A stretch of 64,000 bases of DNA, taken from positions 124,001 to 188,000 of the forward strand of contig JBJMLO010000011.1 of NCBI GenBank assembly GCA_045805265.1, in the 5' to 3' direction. The DNA comes from JBJMLO01 sp045805265 (lineage in GTDB: Bacteria; Actinomycetota; UBA4738; JACQTL01). The translations under genes and the position numbers were made by a program. The notes under the pieces were generated by a model. The model searched no databases, was not told where the DNA came from, and worked only from the letters and a program-made list of their open reading frames with translations. The first letter of the stretch is position 1; every line of letters starts with the position of its first letter. Below are positions 26,504-35,427 of the stretch, in pieces.

Positions 26504-28420
26504 GTGGACCTGGTGAGTGAGTCGTCCGCGATGCGGGCCACCTCGTCGCTCGTCGACGAGTGCCGCCGCCTGGGCGAACGCCTGCGCCTGGACGCGGTCG
26601 GCGTGGCCGCCGGCCCCGAGGGACAGGTCACGTGGTGGGCGGCCCCCGGCGGCCCGCCGCTCCCGTCCCGGCTCGACGACGTCCTCCTCGGGGCGCTGCC
26701 CGGCTGGCTGGTGCTGCCGGTGGGATCCGACGCCATGGTGTTCGCCCGCCCCACGCCTGACACCCCGCCCCGCGCGGCCGAGGTGCTGCGCGCGGTGGCC
26801 CTGTCCCTGGTCGCGCGCGCGAGCGCGCCCCGCCTCGCGCCTGCCCCCCTCCCGGCGCGAGACGGTGACGGGACCGACCTCGAGGCCCACCCCCTCGAGA
26901 CCCCAGACGACCGCCCTGTCCTGTGGGAGATCTCCGGGGTCACCGGAATCCTGGCGGCCCTGGCACGTGACACGGGGTTCGAGACCGCGTCGCTGTTCGG
27001 GCCAGCCGGCTCGGGATGGGAGCTCGTGATGCGGGCGGGACCCACCCGCCCCTGGCACGCGGTCCTCGATCCCTCGTTGCTCGGTCCGGTCGGTGACGGG
27101 ATCCGCTACGCCGACGCGAACGACATCCCCGGGGTGGGGCCCCGGCTCGCCACCCTGGGGTGCGCCAGCCTGGCCGTGCTCCCCTCCGAGGGGGGGACCC
27201 GCGTCGTCCTCGATTCCTCCGTTCCGAACCTCGACCTGGGATGGCTGGACCGGGCGCTGCCCCACCTCGCCATGATCCTCGCGGTGGGCGCCGAGCCCAG
27301 GTTCGCCACCGCCGAGCGGAGCGCGAGGGAGCTCGAGATGGTCGAGCGGTGCGCGGAGGCCACCCGCCGAATCCTGGAGGAACCGGCCAGCACCTCGCTC
27401 GAGCTCCTGCGGGAGCTGCGGCAGGCCCTCGAGGCCGACGAGCTCTTCCATCTGGTCGAGCGGTCCGGCGAGGTCGAGGTGCTGAGCGAGACCAGGTCGG
27501 GGTGGCCCCGGAGCATCCCCCGGGAGATCCGCGTCACGATGCGTACGCTGCCCCTGTACGGCCCGGTCGACGAGGCCACTTCCCGTCAGCTGGGGCTGGT
27601 GCTGGGCGCCCTGAGCCCCCATCTCGCCGCGGCATTCAGCCGCGAGATCCCGCCGCAGGAGGCTTTGGTGGCGGGGTGGCGACGAGGCCCGGGCCTGTCG
27701 CAGGCCGCGATGCGGGCGGTCGCGCAGCTCGCGGCCGGAGCGCGGTCGGTCATCGAGAGCCGGCAGTCGGCGGTGGACACCATGATGACCAGGGAGCGGA
27801 CCCGGTGGGCGGACGAGATCCACGACGGGCTGACCCAGTCCGTGACCACCGCGGTCCTCGAGCTGGAGGCGATGGAGCGCCTCATCCGGGAGGACCCCCA
27901 CGCGGCCATCGAGGCCCTCACGGCGTCGAAGTCGGAGATCCGGAAGGCCCTGTCGAAGCTCCGCGCGATCCTGTTCGATCTCCAACGAGATTCCGCCGAG
28001 GACTCAAGGAGCGAGGAACCCCTTACGAAATACGTCAGTGACGTGATCAAGCGATGGAGACTTCCGGCGAGGGTGACGGTGACGGGCGACCTCCGCGAGG
28101 TGCCCAAGCCGTTGCTCGGCGCGGCCTACGTGGTGATCCGTGAGGGCCTCGCCAACGCGGCGAAGCACGCGGGCCCAGGGACGGTCAGCGTCGCGGTGAA
28201 CGCGGTGCCGGACGAGCTCACGGTCGAGGTGGCCGACACCGGGCGGGGATTCGCCCCCGGCGCCGGGGCCCCGCTGGACCACGGCCCCGGGCACCATTTC
28301 GGGCTGGGGATGATGCGCAGGCGCGTGTCCGATGCTGGCGGGACGCTCGACGTCCAGTCGGCTCCCGGCAAGGGAACGAGACTCGTAGCGCGCCTTCCGG
28401 TTCGAGGGAGAAGGCCATGA
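26504..28420 (+). CDS. Soluble NarL-family sensor histidine kinase
   Basis: A 638-residue kinase with no membrane segment or signal peptide, so it senses a cytoplasmic cue. The N-terminal 400 residues are mixed alpha/beta and look like one or two divergent GAF-type sensor modules. The dimerisation domain is HisKA_3 with phosphoacceptor His near residue 440 (RWADEIHDGLTQSV), followed by a HATPase domain with REGLANAAKHA (N box) and ADTGRGFAPG, then GLGMMRRRV. The stop overlaps the regulator start as ATGA. GTG 26504 is close behind CGGAGGAG; GTG 26513 is an alternative with better spacing. A HEAT-repeat gene follows the regulator. Confidence 0.88.
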   Translation: MDLVSESSAMRATSSLVDECRRLGERLRLDAVGVAAGPEGQVTWWAAPGGPPLPSRLDDVLLGALPGWLVLPVGSDAMVFARPTPDTPPRAAEVLRAVALSLVARASAPRLAPAPLPARDGDGTDLEAHPLETPDDRPVLWEISGVTGILAALARDTGFETASLFGPAGSGWELVMRAGPTRPWHAVLDPSLLGPVGDGIRYADANDIPGVGPRLATLGCASLAVLPSEGGTRVVLDSSVPNLDLGWLDRALPHLAMILAVGAEPRFATAERSARELEMVERCAEATRRILEEPASTSLELLRELRQALEADELFHLVERSGEVEVLSETRSGWPRSIPREIRVTMRTLPLYGPVDEATSRQLGLVLGALSPHLAAAFSREIPPQEALVAGWRRGPGLSQAAMRAVAQLAAGARSVIESRQSAVDTMMTRERTRWADEIHDGLTQSVTTAVLELEAMERLIREDPHAAIEALTASKSEIRKALSKLRAILFDLQRDSAEDSRSEEPLTKYVSDVIKRWRLPARVTVTGDLREVPKPLLGAAYVVIREGLANAAKHAGPGTVSVAVNAVPDELTVEVADTGRGFAPGAGAPLDHGPGHHFGLGMMRRRVSDAGGTLDVQSAPGKGTRLVARLPVRGRRP

Positions 28421-29127
28421 AGGTCCTGATCGTCGACGACCACACGCTGGTTCGCCACGGCATCGCACTGCTCGTGCAGGAGTGCTTCAGCGACGCGGAG
28501 GTCCGCGAGGCGGCCAGCGCCGACGACGCCATCGACCAGCTGAAGGAAGAGACCTTCGACATCGCGCTGCTCGACGTGCGGATGCCCAACCGGGACGGCC
28601 TCGAGCTGCTGCGGGAGATGAAGTCGACCTGGCCCGAAACCCCCGTCCTCATGCTGACCACGTTCGACCATGCGACCTACGTGAAGCAGGCCCTGGCGCA
28701 CGGCGCCAACGGCTACATGCTCAAGGACTCCTCTCCGGAGGACCTCGACCAGGCCATGCGGGTGGCGATGTCGGGCGGCGGGAACGTGCTGTCGGCCCGG
28801 GCCATCAGGTCGCTGTTCGAGGGGAACGTCGCGAGCGAGCAGGACAAGGAGAGGCAGATCCGCCCCGAGAGCCTGACCAAGCGCGAGACCGACATCCTGG
28901 CGCTGCTGGCAGAGGGAAAGAGCAACCGGGAGATCGCCCGCTCGCTGTTTTTGTCGGAGAAGACCGTGAAGGCCCACCTGGCAGCCGTGTTCCGCAAGCT
29001 CGGGGTGACGAACCGGACCCAGGCAGCCATGGCCGCGGTGGGCATGGGTATGGGTCCCGGAGCGAGGCCCCCGATGGTCGAGGACTCCTTCGGGGAGCCG
29101 CGCGAGGCCGCGAGCTGGCGGAGCTGA
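28417..29127 (+). CDS. NarL/FixJ-family response regulator
   Basis: A 236-residue regulator with a receiver domain (VDDHTLVRHG acidic pair, phosphoacceptor in LLDVRMPNRDG, lysine in GYMLKDSSPE) and a LuxR-type helix-turn-helix (SLTKRETDILALLAEGKS, then EKTVKAHLAAVFRKLG). Its ATGA overlap with the kinase gene marks them as a cognate pair. The C-terminal 30 residues extend beyond the usual end and are probably disordered. It is followed after 26 bases by a HEAT-repeat gene that is likely in the same transcript. Confidence 0.93.
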   Translation: MKVLIVDDHTLVRHGIALLVQECFSDAEVREAASADDAIDQLKEETFDIALLDVRMPNRDGLELLREMKSTWPETPVLMLTTFDHATYVKQALAHGANGYMLKDSSPEDLDQAMRVAMSGGGNVLSARAIRSLFEGNVASEQDKERQIRPESLTKRETDILALLAEGKSNREIARSLFLSEKTVKAHLAAVFRKLGVTNRTQAAMAAVGMGMGPGARPPMVEDSFGEPREAASWRS

Positions 29128-29153
29128 TCCGCCCTGGTGGAGTGGCTCCCCGC

Positions 29154-31808
29154 GTGAGCGACTCGCCGCCCGTCAAGCGGGCCATCCTCTCCGGCCTCAC
29201 AGGGCTCTTCCACGGCGACCAGGCCGCCGACGGGATGCCCGAGCCGGCCGACGACGCCATGATGGATCCACCCGCGGGACCCGTGGACGACCGCGCGGAC
29301 GACGACTCGGTGGAGGTCACGATGCCGGCCCCGGAACCGGAACGCCAGCAACCGGCCACTCCGCTCGTCGTGGCGCGCGACGAGTTCGCCGGGCTGGCCT
29401 CCCGGGATCCGGCGGAGCGCCGGCGGGCGCTCGATGTGATCGCCGCGCGGGGACTCTCCGACCGTACCGTTCCGGCCGTGGCGGGACTCCTGCAGGATCC
29501 CGAGCGAGCGATCCGCGTTGCCGCCCTCGAGGTCCTCGCCGCCCGCCCCGACGCGGTCGGCGCATCGGTGGTGCGGCAGGCCTTGCGGGACCCCTCGGAC
29601 GAGGTCCGGGCCGCCGCCGTGCGCCTGGCGGCCGCCCGCCCGTCCCGCGATCTCCCGGACGTGTTCTCGCTGATCGGCGAGCGGCAGTGGCCCACCGCCC
29701 AACTGGCCGCGCTGCAGGCGCTGCCACACGCGGTGTCCGAGTTCGGCATCGGGCCCGAGGAGCTGGACGCCATGCTCGACGCCCTGGCCGCCATGGAGTC
29801 CGATCCCGGCCCCACGGAGCACGGCGGCCTGGCGGCGATGGCCGCCTCGGTGGGACGGGCTCGGCTGGCGGCGGCCCTCGAGGTTCCCGGAACGAGACGC
29901 CTCGGCGCCGCCCGGCTGGTGCTGCAGGACGACTCGCCGGCTTCGCTCCGCGAGCTGGCCGGGCACGCGGACGATCCCGATCCGGACGTCGCCCGGTTGG
30001 GCCGCGTCGCCGCCGACCGCCTGGCCGTGGCGGGTATCGACGAGTCGCTCGAGGAACATGTGACGAAGGGGCCGGACGACTCGCCGACCGCGAGGGAGGC
30101 GTTCGAGGCCGAGCTCGGGCCGCGCGGCGAGATGGTCGCTGGCCTGGCCCGCGCCCTGGGCGACCCGGACGAGGCCGTCCGGGCCCGGGGCCGGGAGGCG
30201 CTCCGCGCCATCGACCGGGCCACCCTCGTGGACTGGATGCTCGCCGCGCTGGACTCGAACGACCCGGACCAGGTCCTGCTGGCAGCGCAGGTGGCGGAGG
30301 CGGCCGGCGTGACCGAGGCAGCCCCGATCCTGCTGGCACGCGGCGCGGCGGCGACGGCCGACGCCCGGGGGCCGTTCACCCGGGCACTCCTCTCGCTCGG
30401 GGTGCCGCCGGAGGAGCTCGTGGCCATGGCGACCCGGCTCGACGGCCGGTACCGGCAGGAGGCGGTTCGCATGCTGTGGCAGGTCGGGGGGCGTTCCATC
30501 CTGCCCGCCCTCCAGCCGCTTTTGGAGGACGCGTCGGCGACGGTCCGGGTGGCGGCCCTGGAGGTCTTCGGGCATTCGGGCGACGCGCAGACGATCGAGG
30601 TCGCCCAGCGCGTGCTGGAGCGGGACTCCTCGCCGGTGGTCCGGGCCACCGCGATCTCCGTGATCGGCCGCGCCGGGCTGGACCAGCGCTCGGCCTCGCT
30701 GGCCCAGGCCCTTGCCGATCCGGACCCCGACGTCCGGGCCACGGCCGTCGAGGTCCTGCCGGCGGGCATGGGCCGCCACGCCACGGACCTCCTTCTGGAA
30801 GCGCTGTCGGATCACGACGAGCGGGTGTGGCAGGCCGCCATCCGGCACTTGGCGTCCGTGCCCGACCGCGACCGTTCGATCGTCTGGCAGGCCATCGAAC
30901 GGTGCCCGGCCACGCGCCGCGAGCACCTCGTGGCCGCGCTCGAGCGTTCGAACGGGGAACGGCTGGCATTGCTGGCCCTGGATCACCTGACGTCGCCGGA
31001 CGCGGCCGAGCGGACACTCGCCATCGTGCTGGCCGGTCGGGCCGGAACCCCCGACTGCGTCCGGGGGATCGTCGCGGCGCTGCAGGACCCGGCGCCCACC
31101 GTGCGCCGGACCGCGGCCTCCGCCCTGCACTCCATCCACAGCGCGGAATCGATCGAGGGCCTCTCGCGGGCCCTGTCCGACCCCGACGTCGAGGTCCGTG
31201 TGGAAACCGTGCGGGCGCTGTCGGTGATCGACGACGACACCGTGCTGGACCCCCTGATCACTGCGCTGAAGGACCCGGAGATGCGGGTCCGCGACGTCGC
31301 GGCCGAAGCGCTCGTACGGTGGCGCTCCCCCGCCGTGGCCCGGCGGCTGGCCGTAGCGCTGACCAACCCGTCGCTCCGCCGAGCCGCGGGAGAGGTGCTG
31401 GGGCGGATGGGGACCTCGGCCGTCGACCCGCTGGTCGAAATCCTCATGGAGGACGATCCGGAGCTGGCGGCGACCGTCGGCGCGCTGCTGGACAGCCTGG
31501 TCGGAGCCGACGCGTTCCTGTCGCGCCTCGGCGCCATGGATCCCACGGAGCGCCTGCGCGCCGTGGAGGCCCTCGGTGCCATGGGCGGCGAGCGTGGGAT
31601 CGACGGCCTGATCCGGGCGCTGTCGGACCCGGTGGAGTCCATCCGCGTGCGGGCGGTCACCCTCCTCGGTGACGCCGACGACGACCGGGCCTTCGAAGCC
31701 GTCAAACAGGCCTTCCTGAGCGATCCCGTGCAGGAGGTCGTCTCGGCGGCGGAGGAGGCGCTCCGCCGGCTGCAGGGCGGCCTCGAGGCCCCCGACGGCC
31801 AGGAATAG
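29154..31808 (+). CDS. Large HEAT-repeat scaffold protein
   Basis: About 884 residues and almost entirely HEAT repeats after an acidic, disordered first 70 residues. Around 20 repeats of about 31 residues are visible, with the recurrent signature DPxxxVRxAAxxxL (for example DPERAIRVAALEVLAARPD, DASATVRVAALEVFGHSG, DPDVEVRVETVRALSVI). There is no signal peptide, membrane span or enzyme motif, so it should act as a binding scaffold in the cytoplasm. GTG 29154 is the best start; GTG 29142 is an alternative. It lies between a two-component pair and a glycosyltransferase that carries the same type of repeat. Confidence 0.85.
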   Translation: MSDSPPVKRAILSGLTGLFHGDQAADGMPEPADDAMMDPPAGPVDDRADDDSVEVTMPAPEPERQQPATPLVVARDEFAGLASRDPAERRRALDVIAARGLSDRTVPAVAGLLQDPERAIRVAALEVLAARPDAVGASVVRQALRDPSDEVRAAAVRLAAARPSRDLPDVFSLIGERQWPTAQLAALQALPHAVSEFGIGPEELDAMLDALAAMESDPGPTEHGGLAAMAASVGRARLAAALEVPGTRRLGAARLVLQDDSPASLRELAGHADDPDPDVARLGRVAADRLAVAGIDESLEEHVTKGPDDSPTAREAFEAELGPRGEMVAGLARALGDPDEAVRARGREALRAIDRATLVDWMLAALDSNDPDQVLLAAQVAEAAGVTEAAPILLARGAAATADARGPFTRALLSLGVPPEELVAMATRLDGRYRQEAVRMLWQVGGRSILPALQPLLEDASATVRVAALEVFGHSGDAQTIEVAQRVLERDSSPVVRATAISVIGRAGLDQRSASLAQALADPDPDVRATAVEVLPAGMGRHATDLLLEALSDHDERVWQAAIRHLASVPDRDRSIVWQAIERCPATRREHLVAALERSNGERLALLALDHLTSPDAAERTLAIVLAGRAGTPDCVRGIVAALQDPAPTVRRTAASALHSIHSAESIEGLSRALSDPDVEVRVETVRALSVIDDDTVLDPLITALKDPEMRVRDVAAEALVRWRSPAVARRLAVALTNPSLRRAAGEVLGRMGTSAVDPLVEILMEDDPELAATVGALLDSLVGADAFLSRLGAMDPTERLRAVEALGAMGGERGIDGLIRALSDPVESIRVRAVTLLGDADDDRAFEAVKQAFLSDPVQEVVSAAEEALRRLQGGLEAPDGQE

Positions 31809-31946
31809 CGCCGGTTGCGACCGCAGATGTCGGGAATGCCGACCGATCGACTCGGTCGAAAGACCTAGGCCGCTTTCCCTAGACATCGGCCGATCGTGCC
31901 CCGAATGGTGGATGGCCGGATCGGCCGGTGGGCCTAGGCTCCTACC

Positions 31947-33956
31947 ATGCAACCCCGGCTGCGGGCCAGGGGGGCGTCCACACGCGTCGGCTCGTTGCGG
32001 AACTCGATCCTGCTGGCGACCGAGGAGTCCTACCCCTCGGTGGCGAGCGACCATGCCGACTGGTGCCAGGCCCTGGTGAACGGATTGCCCGAGCTCGACT
32101 TCGTGTCGTGGTCGCTGTCGAGCGCTCCTCGGGCGGAGGCGTCGTACCGCCTCCCGCCGAACGTGATCCGGTGGATCGACGTGCCCTGGGGCGCGGGGAG
32201 GCCGGTCGAGGCGGGCGACGGCCCGACCGCCGATGTCGATCGTCCCCCTTCCACCCTGGACGCCCGGGACGGCGAGCGCGAGTTCGTCCCGGCGCTCCGC
32301 GGGTTGCTCGAGGCGACGGTGGATCCCGCCGGTCCCGGCCCCCGGATGGCCGAGGCGCTGCTGCGCCTTCGCGCCGTGCTGCTCCGATGGGGCGCCGGTG
32401 AGACGTGGGAGGCTCCGGCCGCGGTGCTCGCCCTCCGCGACCACCTGCTGGCGCGGGCCGAGGTCCCGGGGCCCGGAGGCGCCGCGGGCGGCGCGCCGCC
32501 GGTGGGAGACGCCCCCTCGCATGCGCCGACCGAGAGCGACGCCGTCGAGGCCGCGGCGTGGCTGTCACGGGTGCTCGCCGGCCTGGCCGCGGAGATTCCT
32601 CCCACCGACGTGGTGCACGTGACCGCTTCCGGGTTCTGCGCGCTGCCCGGCGTCCTGGCAAAGGCCCGATGGGGGACGCCGCTGCTGCTCACCGAGCTGG
32701 CCAGCCCCCTGCGCGAGCCGCGCCTCCGCCTGGCCCCCGCGGCCCCGCTCCACCTGCGGCGGTTCGCGGCCGAGGTCCAGGGGGCAGTGGCGCGGACGGT
32801 CTACCGGCTCGCGGACCGGGTAACGGTGGTCTCGCCGCACATCGAACCGCTCGAGCGCGTGCGCGGGACGCGGGTGGAGGTCGTCGCGGGCGGGGTCGAC
32901 GAGGGGGTGTTCCGTCCGGAGCGCGTCACGCGGTCGGATCGTCCGACGGTCGTCCAGGTGTCGCGGATCGACCCCCGGTCGGACCTGTTCACGCTGCTGC
33001 GGGTCGCCGATCTGGTGCGCCGGGAGATCCCGGACGTGCTGTTCGTCCACCACGGCGACATCGTCGACGGCGCCTACTGGGAGCGGGTGCTGCACCTGCA
33101 CCGCGACCTTGCGCTCGGGGACACGGTTCGCTTCGAGGGCCCGGCCTCCGACGTTCCCCGGGCGCTGGCCGCGGCCGACCTGGTGCTCGGCACGTCGGTG
33201 GAGGAGGCCTTCCCGTGGATCGTCGTGGGCGCGCTGCTGTGCGAGCGTCCCGCGGTGGCGGCCGATCCCGGCGGGGTGCGGAACGTCGTCGAGGGGGCGG
33301 GAATCACGGCGCCGCCGGGGGACGCCGCCGCGCTCGCCGAGGCCGTGGCCGCGACGCTGCGGATCTCGCCGGAGCAGCGGGCCGCGATCGGCCGGGCCGG
33401 CCGGGACCTGGCGCTGTCCAGGTTCCGCCTGAGCAGGTTCCTGGACGACTCCCGTGAGATCTACCGACGGCTGGTCGGCGGGCCGGATACCGCTCCCCCG
33501 CCGGCCCGTGCCGCCGCGGAGGCGGAGGCCGGGGCGGTGCCGCCCGCAGCCGGCGAGCGGGCGCCTGGCGGAGCGGAGCCGCGCACAGTGCCTCGACGGA
33601 TGGTGCCCGCAGGTGTGGCCGCGGAGATCGGCGTCGCGCAGCCCGACCCGGGCGCAGGTCGGACGTCTGGTCCCCGAGACGAACTGAGGCATCCCGACCC
33701 CCTCGTGCGGATCGGGGCGCTCTCCCGCCTCGAGTCGGCCGAGGACGTCGACCAGGCAGCGGCGGGCCTCTCCGACTCCTATCCCCAGGTCCGGCGGGAG
33801 GCCGTGCGGGCGATCGGCAGGCTGGACGGGCCGCTCGCCGGCCGATGGCTCGCCGACGCCGTGGCGCACGACCCCTCGGCGGAGGTCCGGGAGGAGGCTG
33901 TGGCGGCGATCGCCGAGCTGCTGGCGAGACCCCCCGCGGACGAGCGGCCGGCCTGA
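31947..33956 (+). CDS. PelF-like GT4 glycosyltransferase with C-terminal HEAT repeats
   Basis: A 669-residue protein. The beginning, ILLATEESYPSVASDHADW followed by CQALVNGLPELDF, resembles the N-terminal DUF3492 domain of PelF-type glycosyltransferases. The GT4 half (about residues 290-510) has VTVVSPHIEPLERV, a donor-site block SVEEAFPWIVVGALLCERP and AADPGGVRNVVEG. After a Pro/Ala/Gly linker (about 515-575) there are two to three HEAT repeats (PLVRIGALSRLESAEDVDQ, SYPQVRREAVRAIGRLDGP, PSAEVREEAVAAIAELL). PelF uses UDP-sugars to polymerise an exopolysaccharide; no PelG-type transporter is present here. The fused HEAT tail is unusual and matches the preceding all-HEAT protein. Confidence 0.8.
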   Translation: MQPRLRARGASTRVGSLRNSILLATEESYPSVASDHADWCQALVNGLPELDFVSWSLSSAPRAEASYRLPPNVIRWIDVPWGAGRPVEAGDGPTADVDRPPSTLDARDGEREFVPALRGLLEATVDPAGPGPRMAEALLRLRAVLLRWGAGETWEAPAAVLALRDHLLARAEVPGPGGAAGGAPPVGDAPSHAPTESDAVEAAAWLSRVLAGLAAEIPPTDVVHVTASGFCALPGVLAKARWGTPLLLTELASPLREPRLRLAPAAPLHLRRFAAEVQGAVARTVYRLADRVTVVSPHIEPLERVRGTRVEVVAGGVDEGVFRPERVTRSDRPTVVQVSRIDPRSDLFTLLRVADLVRREIPDVLFVHHGDIVDGAYWERVLHLHRDLALGDTVRFEGPASDVPRALAAADLVLGTSVEEAFPWIVVGALLCERPAVAADPGGVRNVVEGAGITAPPGDAAALAEAVAATLRISPEQRAAIGRAGRDLALSRFRLSRFLDDSREIYRRLVGGPDTAPPPARAAAEAEAGAVPPAAGERAPGGAEPRTVPRRMVPAGVAAEIGVAQPDPGAGRTSGPRDELRHPDPLVRIGALSRLESAEDVDQAAAGLSDSYPQVRREAVRAIGRLDGPLAGRWLADAVAHDPSAEVREEAVAAIAELLARPPADERPA

Positions 33957-34057
33957 CCGCCACGGCCGCGTGACGCTGGCCCGCGAGGGACCGAACCCCG
34001 ATCATGCTCCGGGAGCCCCGTCGGCCGTGCGCCGTTCATCCCGTAAGGTGGGGAACC

Positions 34058-35392
34058 ATGCGCGTCTCGGTCATCGGCACCGGTCACGTCGGGCTGACCA
34101 CCGCCGCATGTCTCGCCCACATCGGGCACGACGTGCTCGGCGTCGACGACGACGTCGAGAAGGCCGGGGCCATCGGGCGCGGCGAGGTCCCGTTCCACGA
34201 GCCCGGCCTGGCCGAGCTGGTCCGCGAGGGCCTCGATTCGGGCCGCCTCCGAATGTCGACCGACCCTTCGGCGGCCGCTCCGCACGGGGAGGTCGTGTTC
34301 ATCTGCGTCGGCACCCCCACAGGGGAATCCGGCGCTGCGGACCTCGACCAGGTCGAACGTGTCGCCCGGATCGTCGCCCGGAGCCTGGAGGGCTACGCCG
34401 TGATCGCGGAGAAGTCCACGGTGCCGGTGGAGACCGGCGAATGGATCCGCCGCACCGTCGAGCGCGAGGCCCGGCCGGGGACCGAGTTCGACGTGGCCTC
34501 CAACCCCGAGTTCCTGCGCGAGGGGCGCGCCATCAACGACACACTGGAGCCCGACCGCATCGTCGTCGGGAGCGACTCGCCCCGGGCGATCGAACGCCTC
34601 CGCGAGGTGTACCGCCCGATCCTGGACCGGAGCGGCTGCCCCTTCGTGGTGACCGACCTCGCGACGGCGGAGCTCATCAAGCACGCTTCGAACGCGTTCC
34701 TGGCCACGAAGATCTCGTTCATCAATTCCATCGCGGACCTGTGCGAGCGGGCGGGGGCCGACGTGGAGACCGTCGCCGAGGCCATGGGCCTCGACCAGCG
34801 CATCGGGCCCGCCTTCCTCCGGGCGGGGATCGGCTACGGCGGCGAGTGCTTCCCGAAGGACGTGCGCGCGTTCCGCCACCGTGCCGACGAGCTCGGCGTC
34901 GACTTCGCGCTGCTGGCCCAGGTGGAGCGGGTGAACGACGCGCGGATCGACGCGTTCGTCGAGAAGGTTCGGGGGGCACTGTCGGGCCTCGAGGGGAAGC
35001 GCGTGGCGCTGTGGGGCCTGTCGTTCAAGCCCGAGACCGACGACCTCCGCAACGCCCCGGCCCTGGAGGTGGCACGGCGGCTGGTCGCCGGCGGCGCTCG
35101 CGTCACGGCCTACGACCCGGTGGCGATGCCCGCCGCGAAGCCGCTCGTGCCGGACGTCGAGCTCGCGCCGGACCCCTACGACGCCGTGCGGGGAGCGGAC
35201 TGCCTGGCGGTATGCACGGAGTGGAGCGTCTTCGCCACGGCCGACCTCGAACGGCTCCGCGCCGAGATGGCCCACCCCCTCGTCGTCGACGGCCGGAACG
35301 TCTTCGACCCGGCCGCGATGGCCGCCGCCGGCTTCACCTACGCGAGCGTCGGCCGCCCGACCGTGGCGCCGGGCCCGATCGCGACTCCGTAG
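34058..35392 (+). CDS. UDP-glucose 6-dehydrogenase
   Basis: A 444-residue enzyme that oxidises UDP-glucose to UDP-glucuronate with two NAD+, feeding capsule or exopolysaccharide synthesis. The N-terminal Rossmann motif is VSVIGTGHVGL; the central domain has SNPEFLREGRAIND; the catalytic cysteine is in GYGGECFPKD (about residue 267); the C-terminal domain has WGLSFKPETDDLRNAPA. ATG 34058 follows AAGGTGGGGAACC. Its place right after the PelF-like gene suggests that it supplies the sugar donor. Confidence 0.95.
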   Translation: MRVSVIGTGHVGLTTAACLAHIGHDVLGVDDDVEKAGAIGRGEVPFHEPGLAELVREGLDSGRLRMSTDPSAAAPHGEVVFICVGTPTGESGAADLDQVERVARIVARSLEGYAVIAEKSTVPVETGEWIRRTVEREARPGTEFDVASNPEFLREGRAINDTLEPDRIVVGSDSPRAIERLREVYRPILDRSGCPFVVTDLATAELIKHASNAFLATKISFINSIADLCERAGADVETVAEAMGLDQRIGPAFLRAGIGYGGECFPKDVRAFRHRADELGVDFALLAQVERVNDARIDAFVEKVRGALSGLEGKRVALWGLSFKPETDDLRNAPALEVARRLVAGGARVTAYDPVAMPAAKPLVPDVELAPDPYDAVRGADCLAVCTEWSVFATADLERLRAEMAHPLVVDGRNVFDPAAMAAAGFTYASVGRPTVAPGPIATP

Positions 35393-35427
35393 CCCTCCGC
35401 CGGGTCGTCGCGGCGTCGTCGGCCCGG

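Noticed and set aside
26154..26516. 120-codon frame starting MNIPLGPSED and ending in a GTGA overlap with a possible kinase start at 26513
   Set aside because: The overlap is tempting, but the start lies inside the putative -10 element, there is no ribosome binding site, and third-position GC is lower than in neighbours. Left as leader.
31889..31896. GCCGATCG before the PelF-like gene as another sigma-28-like -10
   Set aside because: The hexamer 15 bases upstream is GGCCGC, unlike the others.
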